Origin: Actinopolymorpha pittospori
Lineage (GTDB): Bacteria; Actinomycetota; Actinomycetes; Propionibacteriales; Actinopolymorphaceae
DNA: 64,000 nucleotides
Assembly (NCBI RefSeq): GCF_014873875.1
Contig: NZ_JADBEM010000001.1
Coordinates: forward strand, 6,944,001 to 7,008,000
Direction of reading: 5' to 3'
Under the pieces are notes generated by a model that saw only the letters and a program-made list of their open reading frames with translations, did not search any database and had not been told where the DNA came from. Both the position numbers and the translations under genes were made by a program. Shown here in pieces: positions 27,203 through 36,404 of the stretch (position 1 is its first letter; the number at the start of each line of letters is the position of its first letter).

Positions 27203-30200
27203 GATGGGTCCTTCTCGGGTCGGCGCACTGCGATCTGGATGTCGTCGGAAAGTGAGAGGGAGCCGGATTCGTCGCCGTCACCGCGCCAGGAGACCGCGAT
27301 CATCCCCGGGGCGACGACGTCGTCTTCGGGAGCCTCGTCGACGACGACCCACACCCCACTGCCCTCGTCGACCTCGATCAGGTCACCGACAACGAGGTCG
27401 CGAGCAACGCACGGAACAGGCGGCGCGTAGCCGACGTACTCATCGACCTCGAACTGGTCGATGGCCGGCGCGGGGGTGGGCTCGTCGGCATCGGCCGCCT
27501 CGACCACACGCAGATGGGGGCGAGATCTCCGGCCCTGGCTGTCGCCGGTGCGGATGCCCAGGGAGGCAAGTGTGGAGGAGAGCTCGCGGCCGTCGACTCG
27601 GGGCTCGTCCTCGGAGCGTGCGAGCGGGTCGAGGTCGGGGCGGTTCTCCGCTAGCTCCCACGTTGCGCGGGCGTAGTCGCGGAAGGTGGGCGGAGTCGGT
27701 TCGCCGCCGTCCAGGTCGTCCATTCCCTGCGGGGGGACGATCACCAGCCGGGGCCAGCGGGTCTCCGTGGGCCGGATTGCCTTGAGTAGCTGGTGCTCCT
27801 CGCTGCCCTCGGCAGCGCTCATTTCTGGGAACCGATAGCACTGGACCTCGACCGGTTTGCCGTCCTCATGGGTCGCGGTGGCCCGGCCGGTGCAGGCGCG
27901 GGGAAGGCTGACCCCAACGGCGGGGTTCTCCCACATCATCATCGCGCCCTGAGGGCTGAGCCGGCCCATGCTGATGCGGAAGCCGAAGTTGTCGCGGGTG
28001 TTGTGGGTTGGGATGAACCGCTCCCCCGCCAGGTACAGGTGGTTATCGGCGGCGACGGCGATGCAGCGCACCGGTACCGACTCGACGGGCTCGATCTTGA
28101 CCACGTAGCGCCGGGTCGTGGTGGGTCGTCGGCGGGCTCGCAGTGATGGCGCGAGTGCGGCTTGCTTCCGTGCCAGGGAGAAGACCTGACGGTCTGGCGT
28201 GAAGGACACGGCGAATGATGCGCGCGTCGGGCGGCCGTATGCCACGGAGGACGGGTGACTTTCGACGCCGGCGGAGCGCACTTGGCGGAGGGTCGGGATG
28301 AACCCGAGGCTGGCGATGAGCTGACCGACCCCTTCAATCAGAACCGGGTCGACGTTGGTGAAGACGACCTGCCCCGATGCCTGGTGCCGGCCGCGGACGG
28401 CGCTAGTCCCGTCCGCGTCGAGCAGACCGGCCAGGAGTGCTTCGCGCTGCGCGATCGACGCGCGCAGGTATCTGGGCGGGATGTGCTTGTTGTGGAGAAG
28501 CCCGAGATCGCGCAACGCCTCGACCAGGGTGGCCCGATCGGATCTGCCGCCGCGGGTACCGGTCGAGATGCCGTAGTTGAACCGGCCGTAGTGGGTGACG
28601 CGGTAGCCGAGGGCGCGGATCCGGTCGAGGACCTCGACGTCGTTCGTGGCGATGCTCGCGCCGGTCTTGTGCCCGTCGCCGAGCCAGTAGCCGAGTAGCC
28701 ACGGGTCGATGGCCAGGTCGGCCTCGGGGGCCTGGATCGGGTCGGCGACGTCGATCGACCAGTTCGAGGCGCCGCCGGAGGAGGTCAGCGACTGCGCCAT
28801 CTGCGCGGTGGTGACGATCTCCCCGTCGGTCGGGCGGCCCGTTCTCGGCGGGGACGCGATCTCGTCGATTAGCGCCTGCTTCAGGTCCCCAGCGAGATAG
28901 GTGCGCGCGGCGAACCTTCCGGACTGCCCGGGGCTCACCCCGACGGGGGTCACTCGAGAGTGGGTCGGGGTGAGCAGGCGGCGAAGGAGGGCATTGCGGC
29001 CTGGGCCGAGCGCGGACTCGAACTCGGACAGGGTGAGCTCTCGGGTTACGTCGAGGTCGGAGCGTTCCAGCTTCTCGGCCAGTGCGGAGTGGTGCGGCCA
29101 TCGTTCGGAACGGGTCAGCGGAACGTAGGTAGAGCCGAGGCTGGCCCGGCGGCGGGCGCTGTGGGCGAGCCAGCGGTGGTTGGCGTCGGTGACGAAGGTG
29201 GAGCCGTCGGAGAAGGTGACGCGGTAACAGGGGCGGCCGTGGGCGACGTCGGTCGCGGTGGTCACGACGGTCGGGGCGCCGGTGTGGTCGTAGACGATGT
29301 CTCCGGCACGGATCTCGCCCATCGTGGTCCATCCCTGCGGGGTGGGGATGGGGGTGTCGAGGGCGAGGGCCTCCCCACCCAGGAACTCGGCGTCCGGGCG
29401 CTGGGTGGACAGGACCAGGTGGATGCGCGCGGTGCGCGCCTTGCGGGTCAGGGACGCGACTTCAGCCAGCGTGGGCGGCTTCGTCGGGTCACCCTTGACC
29501 TTGATCTGGGCGTACCACTCCAGCAGGTTGGATCGGAACTCGGCGTACTCATCGAGGAAGACGACTAGGGGCTCGAAGTCGTTGACGCTGGCCTTGCCGT
29601 CCTCGATCAGCTGGTAGCGGTACTCCATGAGCTCCCAGGCACGCCGGACCAAGGCCACCTGTTGGGGGATGCTGCCGGCGACGATCTGCACGTTAGGCCA
29701 GGTGCGGAGGTCCAAGAACTCGACCCGCTTGGCGTCCAGCACCCACACCGGCCACCCGTTCCTGGTGACCTGGCCAAGCAGAGCGTGGGCCATGGAGGTG
29801 TTGTGCGTGGGGATGAACTGCCGGCCGGCCAGGAACAGGTGTGAGGGCGAGTCGACGGTGATGCAACGCAGCGGGACCGGGGCGATCGGGCGGACCTGGG
29901 TGATGTAGCGCTGCGAGGTCCGTACGGGACTGGACGACCTGCATCGTTGTCGATGGGCGATGGTCTTGCGGGTGAGTCGGAACGGCGATCGCAGACATGT
30001 GAATGCCACGCGGTAGACCGGGCCGCAGTCCTTGCCGTTCAGTCGAGCGGCCTTGCCCGTCATGGTGGCCCGGTAGCCCAAGGACAACGCCAGCTCGAGG
30101 ACATCACGGGCCAGCTGCTCGTTGGTGTTGTCGAAGTGGACCCTACCTATCGGGGAGACGGTGCCATCGGAATCAAGCAGTCCGGCCAACAGTGCCCGGC

Positions 30201-32493
30201 GCTGTTGGATGCTTGCCCGCAGATACCTCGGCGGGATGTGCTTGTAGCCGAGGACACCGATGTGGCGAAGGGCCGACCGGAAGTGCTGGACAACCTGGCG
30301 GCAAGCCGCGCACGTGTCAGTGGACTCTCCCGCCTTCAGGGTGTTGCCGCATCGGACACAGACGATGGACCGCTCACCTGAGGTGGAGACCCGGGCAGCG
30401 AAACTCGACGGCGGACAGGACCACTTCAGCGCGTACATGATCGGGTCCGGGGTGGGTTTGGCGGTGACTCCTTCCGCGGCCAGGAGCCCGAGCATCTCGA
30501 CGTCGGTGGTGGTCAACTCCGCGGCGGAGGTCGTGCCATCGCCGAGCCAGGCGCCCAAGACGTAGGGCGGCACCAGCAGCTCGACGGTGGGAAGCTCGAT
30601 CGGCTGAGCGAGAGGGATGGAGTGGTTTCGCTGACCGCCAGAGGCCAGGAGCGTCTGCGCGATCTGGCGGGTCGTGCGCACCTGCCCGAGTGACCGTAGG
30701 CGCCGCTGATCTGACCGGGACTCCGCACCGGCCTCGATGAGCCGGCCAAGGAGGGCCCGCGCGGGGTAGAGAAGCTCCCTGCCGACATTCCTGGTGACGA
30801 CCTTGGTCGCGCCCGGGACGGTAACTGGTGGCACCGGCAGCGCACGCACCACTCGCCGCAGATGCTTGTAGCGGCCATCGGATCTGTCCGGTATCCCGGC
30901 CATCTTCGCGATGTCGTCCAGACAGAGCAGGTCGGGCACCGCACCGGCAGATGCCAGCTGCCACAGTGGGCCGGCCTCTGCCATGAGACTGCCCGGTCGA
31001 GAGCCCCGTGCGGCGCGGTCGACCAGTTCGGTGAGCAGCAGCCTGCCCGGGTAGATCTCGGTCTGCGGGTACCGCTGATCCATGCACATAGCCCGGCTTC
31101 CAGCCGGCCCCACCTCGGCTACCACAGCCCGCACAACTCCCACCGGGAGGGCCGGGCCGGCCAGAGCGTGAACTTCGGCCCGGCTGATCAGGTCATCGTC
31201 TCCGTAGCGAGCCAGGGCCCGCTCCAGGGCCCGCACCGCTGCTCGGGGGACTCGTGGGACCCGCCGGCGCGCCCTGCCGGCGCGGAGCGCGGACACTCGA
31301 GCAGCACGATCCAAGGTCCACCACTGGTGATCGTCGTCGGCGACGATGACCGAACCGTCGCTGAAAACCACCTCGTTACACGGCCGGCCTGGTGGCTGGT
31401 CGTAGACACCGGTGACCGTGCAGCGCTGCCCCTGCTCGTCGAAGAGCACGTCCCCCACAACGAGGCCCCCCATCGTGGTCCAGCCAGACGGGGTGGGGAT
31501 TGGGGTGGTCCGAGCGAGCGCCTTTCCCGTGCCGGTGGCGCCTGTGAGCATGACTTGAGGCGTGAGTGCGGGGTACCAGAGGACTTCGCGGTGGTCCTCA
31601 TCGACAGCGCAGGGGATCTTCACCTGGCGGTAGTTCTTCAGCAGGTCCTCGGTGTTCTCCTGGCGGGGCGCCGGTAGCCAGATGCTGGAAGGCAGTGTCG
31701 GCCGGACCTCAAACCGGACCGAGTCGCCCTCAAGGTCCCAGACCGCACGCCACCGGCCGGGCATCATCGTCGAGATCACCCGCTCGATGCGGTTCCGGTA
31801 CCCCGTGGCAGCCAGCTTCGCGCCGGCCTGGTGGGTGACCGTGATCGAGTGCAGTTCTTCCCCATCGAGCTCGACGGCGGTGACCTTGGCGGTCGGGCCG
31901 ATCAGCTCGGTGATGGCTCGCTCTGCACGAACCTGGGCGTAGGGCGGCTCGACGGAGTCGGCCTCGGAGGTAACCCGGTTGAGCCACAGGATGCAGCGGC
32001 GTTGGTCGTGCCGGGCGACCTCGTAGGCGGCCAGCAACCGGCCGGCCAGCACGGCGGTGATCTCGCTCTTCCAGGCCGGGTCGTTGTCCGCGGCGCCGGG
32101 CGCGTAGTGCACCCGTACCCGCCGGGGCAGGCCAGGCCACCCGTTGGTCCACTTGCTGAGCTTGACAATCCGCCGGTCCAGATGGCGCACCCCCAGCAGG
32201 GGCGCAAGTGCCTCGAGCACCCGGTCCTCGAGCTCCCGCCGACGCTTGGCCCGCTCCCCCGTGACGGCGAGCGCGGCACCTCCGCCCACGCCGGCGGCAA
32301 GGGCCGGCAAGCCCAAACCGGGTTGGCCGAGCAGCGGCGCGACACCGTAGCCGGCCACACCTCCCGCGGCGATCAAAGAGGCGTCGCGCAGGTGAGTGGA
32401 CGGCCGGGCCGGGACCTTGGTCGCCGGCGCCGGGGCGGCCGCCTGCGGCCTGGCCTGGCCAGGCCGCCGCGGCGAGGGACGAGCAGTCGCCAT
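27199..32493 (-). CDS. FtsK/SpoIIIE-type DNA translocase (TraB-like) with two inteins
   Basis: 1764 aa from the ATG at 32491-32493 (AAGGAG 7 nt upstream); about 733 aa after removal of both inteins. The N-terminus is basic with hydrophobic segments (LIAAGGVAGYGVAPLLG). Walker A (GATGTGK then TS) is split by intein 1. The middle extein has Walker B-like LVVFLDEYAEF. Intein 2 splits EFLGGE from TRDNFGFRIS, a motif conserved in FtsK-like pumps (STQRPDAEFLGGE). The C-terminus is acidic. Such proteins move double-stranded DNA between hyphae in actinomycete conjugation. The gene heads the operon with the membrane and WhiB-like genes. Confidence 0.9.
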   Translation of the reverse strand: MATARPSPRRPGQARPQAAAPAPATKVPARPSTHLRDASLIAAGGVAGYGVAPLLGQPGLGLPALAAGVGGGAALAVTGERAKRRRELEDRVLEALAPLLGVRHLDRRIVKLSKWTNGWPGLPRRVRVHYAPGAADNDPAWKSEITAVLAGRLLAAYEVARHDQRRCILWLNRVTSEADSVEPPYAQVRAERAITELIGPTAKVTAVELDGEELHSITVTHQAGAKLAATGYRNRIERVISTMMPGRWRAVWDLEGDSVRFEVRPTLPSSIWLPAPRQENTEDLLKNYRQVKIPCAVDEDHREVLWYPALTPQVMLTGATGTGKALARTTPIPTPSGWTTMGGLVVGDVLFDEQGQRCTVTGVYDQPPGRPCNEVVFSDGSVIVADDDHQWWTLDRAARVSALRAGRARRRVPRVPRAAVRALERALARYGDDDLISRAEVHALAGPALPVGVVRAVVAEVGPAGSRAMCMDQRYPQTEIYPGRLLLTELVDRAARGSRPGSLMAEAGPLWQLASAGAVPDLLCLDDIAKMAGIPDRSDGRYKHLRRVVRALPVPPVTVPGATKVVTRNVGRELLYPARALLGRLIEAGAESRSDQRRLRSLGQVRTTRQIAQTLLASGGQRNHSIPLAQPIELPTVELLVPPYVLGAWLGDGTTSAAELTTTDVEMLGLLAAEGVTAKPTPDPIMYALKWSCPPSSFAARVSTSGERSIVCVRCGNTLKAGESTDTCAACRQVVQHFRSALRHIGVLGYKHIPPRYLRASIQQRRALLAGLLDSDGTVSPIGRVHFDNTNEQLARDVLELALSLGYRATMTGKAARLNGKDCGPVYRVAFTCLRSPFRLTRKTIAHRQRCRSSSPVRTSQRYITQVRPIAPVPLRCITVDSPSHLFLAGRQFIPTHNTSMAHALLGQVTRNGWPVWVLDAKRVEFLDLRTWPNVQIVAGSIPQQVALVRRAWELMEYRYQLIEDGKASVNDFEPLVVFLDEYAEFRSNLLEWYAQIKVKGDPTKPPTLAEVASLTRKARTARIHLVLSTQRPDAEFLGGEALALDTPIPTPQGWTTMGEIRAGDIVYDHTGAPTVVTTATDVAHGRPCYRVTFSDGSTFVTDANHRWLAHSARRRASLGSTYVPLTRSERWPHHSALAEKLERSDLDVTRELTLSEFESALGPGRNALLRRLLTPTHSRVTPVGVSPGQSGRFAARTYLAGDLKQALIDEIASPPRTGRPTDGEIVTTAQMAQSLTSSGGASNWSIDVADPIQAPEADLAIDPWLLGYWLGDGHKTGASIATNDVEVLDRIRALGYRVTHYGRFNYGISTGTRGGRSDRATLVEALRDLGLLHNKHIPPRYLRASIAQREALLAGLLDADGTSAVRGRHQASGQVVFTNVDPVLIEGVGQLIASLGFIPTLRQVRSAGVESHPSSVAYGRPTRASFAVSFTPDRQVFSLARKQAALAPSLRARRRPTTTRRYVVKIEPVESVPVRCIAVAADNHLYLAGERFIPTHNTRDNFGFRISMGRLSPQGAMMMWENPAVGVSLPRACTGRATATHEDGKPVEVQCYRFPEMSAAEGSEEHQLLKAIRPTETRWPRLVIVPPQGMDDLDGGEPTPPTFRDYARATWELAENRPDLDPLARSEDEPRVDGRELSSTLASLGIRTGDSQGRRSRPHLRVVEAADADEPTPAPAIDQFEVDEYVGYAPPVPCVARDLVVGDLIEVDEGSGVWVVVDEAPEDDVVAPGMIAVSWRGDGDESGSLSLSDDIQIAVRRPEKDPS
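28000..29370 (-). other. Intein 2 (457 aa, LAGLIDADG type) in the translocase
   Basis: It covers residues 1042-1498. It starts ALALDTPIPTPQGWTTMG and ends ERFIPTHN before Thr+1, within EFLGGE/TRDNFG. The class 3 residues are present: Trp in DANHRWLAH, Cys in PVRCIAVAAD, Thr in PTHN. Endonuclease motifs are LLGYWLGDG and LLAGLLDADG. It is clearly related to intein 1 but shorter. Confidence 0.87.
29800..31521 (-). other. Intein 1 (574 aa, LAGLIDADG type) in the translocase Walker A
   Basis: It covers residues 325-898 of the precursor, between Lys and Thr of Walker A. It starts with Ala (ALARTTPIPTPSGWTTMG) and ends FIPTHN before Thr+1. The absence of Cys/Ser1, with Trp in DDDHQWWTL, Cys in PLRCITVDS and Thr in PTHN, fits the WCT signature of class 3 inteins. 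The homing endonuclease motifs are YVLGAWLGDG and LLAGLLDSDG. A Cys-x2-Cys pair (CVRCGN and CAAC) in between may bind zinc. The frame is intact, so splicing and homing are plausible. Confidence 0.85.
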
Positions 32494-33152
32494 CGTGGCT
32501 CCTTCGCACAGGGCAATGTCAACCAGGGAAGGTGTGAGACGGGGCTCGACTGTGACAGCTGGTGGCGTAGTGGTGTGCGAGTGATGCGCACGTGGTGAAG
32601 GCCTGCTCCCCTTCACTGCCGGCCTGTTGCCGGGGCGCTGACGGTTCGCGACTCACCCAGGGCGAATTCGTGGACGGGGACCTTTCCGACAGCAGACCGG
32701 CAGTCTTGCCCCCAACTGAGCATCCGCTGACCGCTTGACGCGGCCCCTAAAATCGGCCTCGGGCATGGTTCTCGGAGAGGTTCTGACCGAGGCCGATTTC
32801 AGATGGCCCTCTCAACCGCCTTGCCCGCCGGCCCCATCACCTTCGCCGCGACAAGCGACTCGGCCAGGCCCTCGGCCCCTTCCAGATGCACTCAAGGTTA
32901 AGCTTGGAGCGCGTTGAGGCCTCTGGTTATGGATGGGCAGAGGCAGGAAGCCGGACTGGCCAGCCCGCCGGCGCAGGAACATGTCAAGCCGCGCCGCAGC
33001 CTCAGCTCCACGTTCCCGCTCACCATCGGCGTGCGTGCCTTTGGGCTTCCTCGTCTGGGGGCAGACCGAGAGTTGGGACAGAGCCACTCCGCCCGGATGT
33101 CCGGTATCTCCGGCGACCGTCAAACCGGTGGCTACCGGTCCGGTGGTGAGGA
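32494..33152. promoter_or_regulatory. Divergent intergenic region with inverted repeat 32750-32799
   Basis: No gene is supported here. AAATCGGCCTCGG (32750-32762) and its complement (32787-32799) form perfect 13-bp arms 24 nt apart, between the translocase gene and the plus-strand phosphotransferase gene. It could be an operator for transfer control or a hairpin. Promoters for both genes must lie in this stretch. Confidence 0.5.
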
Positions 33153-34178
33153 ATGCTCGCCGACGTGACCTACCAGATGAGCAGGTTCTCGCCGGCGAAC
33201 CTTTCGCCGGTGCCGATCGAACCGCGCCCGTGTGCGCTGCCGTACGGGTTGACCTGGCGGGACTTCGGCGAGTTCCTGCCGGGCTTCGTGCGTGCTGAGG
33301 GGGCGCGGGCGTGGGTGTCGCACGAGATACGAGGCCTCCACAAGGGAACGAACTCCTGCATCGTCGCCGTCGGCTACCTCGACGTGGACGGGGCGCGGCT
33401 CACGCAGACCGTCTTCTGCAAGCGGAGCGAGGAGCCGGCGAGGGCGGAGGCAGCGAGATACGCGTTCCTGACTGCGCGCGGATTTCCCACTCCACGGCTG
33501 CTGTACTCGGCCGTGCGGGGCGATGAGGTGGTCGTCCTCGAATTCGTTCCCACGGTGGGAGTCGAGCCGAACGACGTGGACGAGCTGATCGGGCTGATCG
33601 CCCGGCTCAACACGTTGGAGGCACCGCCTCCTGAGGCGTTCGTGCTGCCCCCCGGGATGCCAGCTGCGGAGTTCTCTGCACGTGTCATGGCTGCTTTGAC
33701 GTCGTTGGCTGCCCATCCTGCCGTGCCCGTGACGGTCGACCCAGAGAGCTGGTTCGCTGCGTACAAGCGGGCCGCTGCAGCCGTCGAGGCGTTGCCAATG
33801 GCCTTGAATCACGGTGAGCTGTTTCTGCAGCAGATCGGCTGGTCGCGCGGGAGGTTGGTGATGTTCGACCTCGAGACGATGGGCTTGCGTCCACGGTTCA
33901 TCGACATCGCCACGACACTTTCCGGACTCGCCGCCTACTCGGGTCGCGAGGAGCGGGACCTCTTCGCCCACTACTTGGAGACCGTCCGAGACCTGACTGG
34001 TGTTGTCGTTGACGAGGCCGAGGCGTGGAAGGAGGCGCTTCTCGTCCGCCTCGTGAATGCGTACCAAGGCCTGCCCTGGCGCATTGACAACGCCGGTCAC
34101 CCGGACATCGCAAAGACGCCCACGGACCTAGCCCTCGGCCTACACGACGACCTGCAGACACTCGGCCTGCTGGACTGA
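33153..34178 (+). CDS. Phosphotransferase-family (APH-like) protein
   Basis: Up to 341 aa. The kinase-like fold of aminoglycoside phosphotransferases is visible: N-lobe VSHEIRGLHKGTNS and TVFCKRSEEPARAEA, hinge VVLEFVPTVG, catalytic loop around His220 (MALNHGELFLQQIGW), and metal loop VMFDLETMGLRPRFIDIA. The catalytic loop is unusual: the canonical HxDxxxxN has Glu222 and Gln227 in place of Asp and Asn, so activity may be altered or lost. The substrate is unknown. The start may be the TTG/ATG near 33153 or the ATG at 33177. Confidence 0.75.
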   Translation: MLADVTYQMSRFSPANLSPVPIEPRPCALPYGLTWRDFGEFLPGFVRAEGARAWVSHEIRGLHKGTNSCIVAVGYLDVDGARLTQTVFCKRSEEPARAEAARYAFLTARGFPTPRLLYSAVRGDEVVVLEFVPTVGVEPNDVDELIGLIARLNTLEAPPPEAFVLPPGMPAAEFSARVMAALTSLAAHPAVPVTVDPESWFAAYKRAAAAVEALPMALNHGELFLQQIGWSRGRLVMFDLETMGLRPRFIDIATTLSGLAAYSGREERDLFAHYLETVRDLTGVVVDEAEAWKEALLVRLVNAYQGLPWRIDNAGHPDIAKTPTDLALGLHDDLQTLGLLD

Positions 34179-34639
34179 GGGTCCGCAAACACCGCCTGTC
34201 CTCAGGTTGTCAGAGGTATCTCGTCAGAGAAGGCGGCATACCTCGGCGGGAAATCGCGGCTGCACCTTCGAGTGTCGGGTTGAGGGGTGATCCCCTAACG
34301 GACAGCACGAGAGGCCAGCGGTCGATGCTCCGTACGTCGTCCCCACCGGAATCGAAACGTCGTCCCCATGGGGTCACCACTGATCGTCGGGTGTGGAACT
34401 ACGTGATCGTCGACAAGCAGGGCCAGGGCTCGCCACGGGCCGTTCTGAGGTACACGGGCCTGCCACACTCGGCCTGGCCGGGCCGGCCCCGGTCAGACTC
34501 TTGCCTGGACCGGCCTGGGCAAGAGCGCCGAGCCCCTTGCCTGACCAGGCCGCAGCCCAGACCGACGGCGACAGTCAGCCAGCACCCTCAGCCCAGACCA
34601 CCCAGGCACACACCGATCAGGCAAGGCGGTCTGATGTGC
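34179..34639. other. Stretch between phosphotransferase and SpdB-like gene
   Basis: Long plus-strand frames here are antisense or low-complexity readings (repeated Gln, Pro and Arg) without a start signal. I see no gene, hairpin or repeat that I can support. The two flanking genes converge, so terminators are expected but none is obvious. Confidence 0.45.
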
Positions 34640-34988
34640 TCACGCAGACTGGCGAGCCGGTACCGCGGCCTGGTCAGGCGCATCATTCTCGGACCGGGCA
34701 AGGGCAGCCAGGCGGGTTGCCCGCGAGGCTCCACAGTCCAGCTCGTCCTGGATGGTCCGGCGGGAGGCATGGCCTTCCGCGGCCTGGGCGTCGAGGCGAC
34801 GGATGACCGCGATGGCGTACTCGTCGGTGATCGCCTCACTCGACTGGCGGACCGGTCCCTCGGTCACTCGCGTCGACGGCGAAGATGAGGTCGAGCGGGC
34901 AGGCCGCGACGGCTTCGTCTCGTGAGCCACTAGGTGCATCCGCTCGGGCGGCCTGGCCGGGCGGGACTGGCCAGCCACATCCTCCCCC

Positions 34989-35143
34989 GGGCCGGAAGGC
35001 TCGCTCGAGGCCGAAGCGGCCTGCGGCGCGGCGACTGGCTGGACCTCCGCCGGACCGGCAGGCTCCTGGACCGGCTCGGCCAACTGGCCGGACACACCCT
35101 GTAGCGGGCCGGAAGGCTCGCTCGAGGCCGAAGCGGCCTGCGG
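34989..35143. repeat. 39-bp direct repeat inside the DUF2637 gene
   Basis: The 39-bp unit at 34989-35027 recurs without visible change at 35105-35143. It encodes the repeated PQAASASSEPSGP linker of the SpdB-like protein. An exact nucleotide repeat suggests recent duplication by slippage or recombination. Confidence 0.8.
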
Positions 35144-35270
35144 ACAGGAGGAGTGGGTGGGCAGGTCCAACTCGGGGCCCAGCTCTCGGACCCCGATCTC
35201 CAGCGCCTCGCGCTGCGTCAGGCCCCCGAACTCCAGGGCCGGCCCGGCAGCCACGTCAGACTCCCCTAGC

Positions 35271-36399
35271 TGTTGCGGCTCATGAGGTTGGTGACGGTGG
35301 TCGGGGTGTGAGGGAGGGGTAGATCACCCGGCGGCAGGATGAGAAGTGCGAGCAACCCGTCCTGCTACAGAAAAGGATCTACCCCTCGTGTCCCACGCTA
35401 GCGCCCCGTTGACTCCTGCTGGCCGGCTGCGTCTGGTTGAGCGGTGTCAGTCCCGTCCGATCGCTCATGTGGCCGCCGAGGCGGGTGTGTCGCGTCAGTG
35501 CTTGTCGAAGTGGGTGAACCGGTACCGGACCAGCGGTGAAGCTGGGCTCTTGGACAGGTCCAGCGCCCCACACACTTCCCCGACGCAGACCCCGGCGGAG
35601 GTGGTGGAGCTGATCGAGGGCTGGCGGCGAGAGCACAAGTGGTCGGCGCGGAAGATCGCGGTTGAGTTGGCTGCGGTGGGTCACCAACTCTCGACTGCGA
35701 CGGTGGGGCGTTGGCTGGTCAGGTTGGGTATCAACCGCCGCCGTGACCTGGATCCCACCGGAGCATGCAACCGGCGGCCGGGCAAGATCACCGCCCGTTA
35801 CCCCGGGCACATGGTGCACCTGGACGTGAAGAAGGTCGGCCGCATCCCCGACGGCGGTGGCTGGCGGGCCCACGGCCGCGGCAGCGACGCCGACCGGGCC
35901 GCCAGGCGCGCGAAAGCGAAGAAGAACGGCGCCGCCAAGGCCGGCTACGTCTACCTGCATTCGGCCGTCGACGGGTTCTCCCGGCTGGCCTACACCGAGC
36001 ACCTGCCCGATGAGACCGCGACCACCACCATCGGCTTCTTCCACCGCGCCCGGGCGTTCTTCGCCGCCCACGGCATCAACCGGATCGTGCGCCTCGTCAC
36101 AGATAACGGCGGCAACTACCGTGCCGGTGACTTCGCCCGCACCATCTCCGCGTTCGTCTCACGCCACCAGCGCACCCGGCCCTACACCCCACGCCACAAC
36201 GGCAAGGTCGAGCGGTATCAGCGCATCCTCGCTGAAGAACTGCTCTACGCACGGGTCTGGACCAGCGAGGCCCAACGAGCCGATGCGATCCAGGTGTGGA
36301 ACATCCATTACAACTATCATCGAGCCCACACCACCGCCGGCGACAAACCCCCCGCCACACGCCTCCGGAACACCGTCACCAACGTCATGATCGGCAACA
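35271..36399 (+). mobile_element. IS481-family insertion sequence
   Basis: The inverted ends start TGTTGC at 35271 and 36399 and share TCATGA and GTTGGTGACGGTG further in. They are flanked by CCTAGC at 35265-35270 and 36400-36405, a 6-bp duplication of the NCTAGN target known for IS481. It interrupts the DUF2637 gene in the opposite orientation. Confidence 0.9.
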
Positions 36400-36404
36400 C
36401 CTAG
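35388..36404 (+). CDS. IS481-family transposase
   Basis: 338 aa from the GTG at 35388; an earlier start at 35346 is less likely. The helix-turn-helix reads AHVAAEAGVSRQCLSKWVNR. The DDE residues lie in MVHLDVKKVG, VTDNGGNY and NGKVERYQRIL. The last codon and the TAG stop (36402-36404) lie outside the element, in the duplicated CCTAGC target, so the target supplies the stop codon. Confidence 0.92.
   Translation: MSHASAPLTPAGRLRLVERCQSRPIAHVAAEAGVSRQCLSKWVNRYRTSGEAGLLDRSSAPHTSPTQTPAEVVELIEGWRREHKWSARKIAVELAAVGHQLSTATVGRWLVRLGINRRRDLDPTGACNRRPGKITARYPGHMVHLDVKKVGRIPDGGGWRAHGRGSDADRAARRAKAKKNGAAKAGYVYLHSAVDGFSRLAYTEHLPDETATTTIGFFHRARAFFAAHGINRIVRLVTDNGGNYRAGDFARTISAFVSRHQRTRPYTPRHNGKVERYQRILAEELLYARVWTSEAQRADAIQVWNIHYNYHRAHTTAGDKPPATRLRNTVTNVMIGNT

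Noticed and set aside
34280..34888. A 202-residue plus-strand frame
   Set aside because: Low-complexity, and it overlaps the rebuilt C-terminal part of the DUF2637 gene on the other strand.
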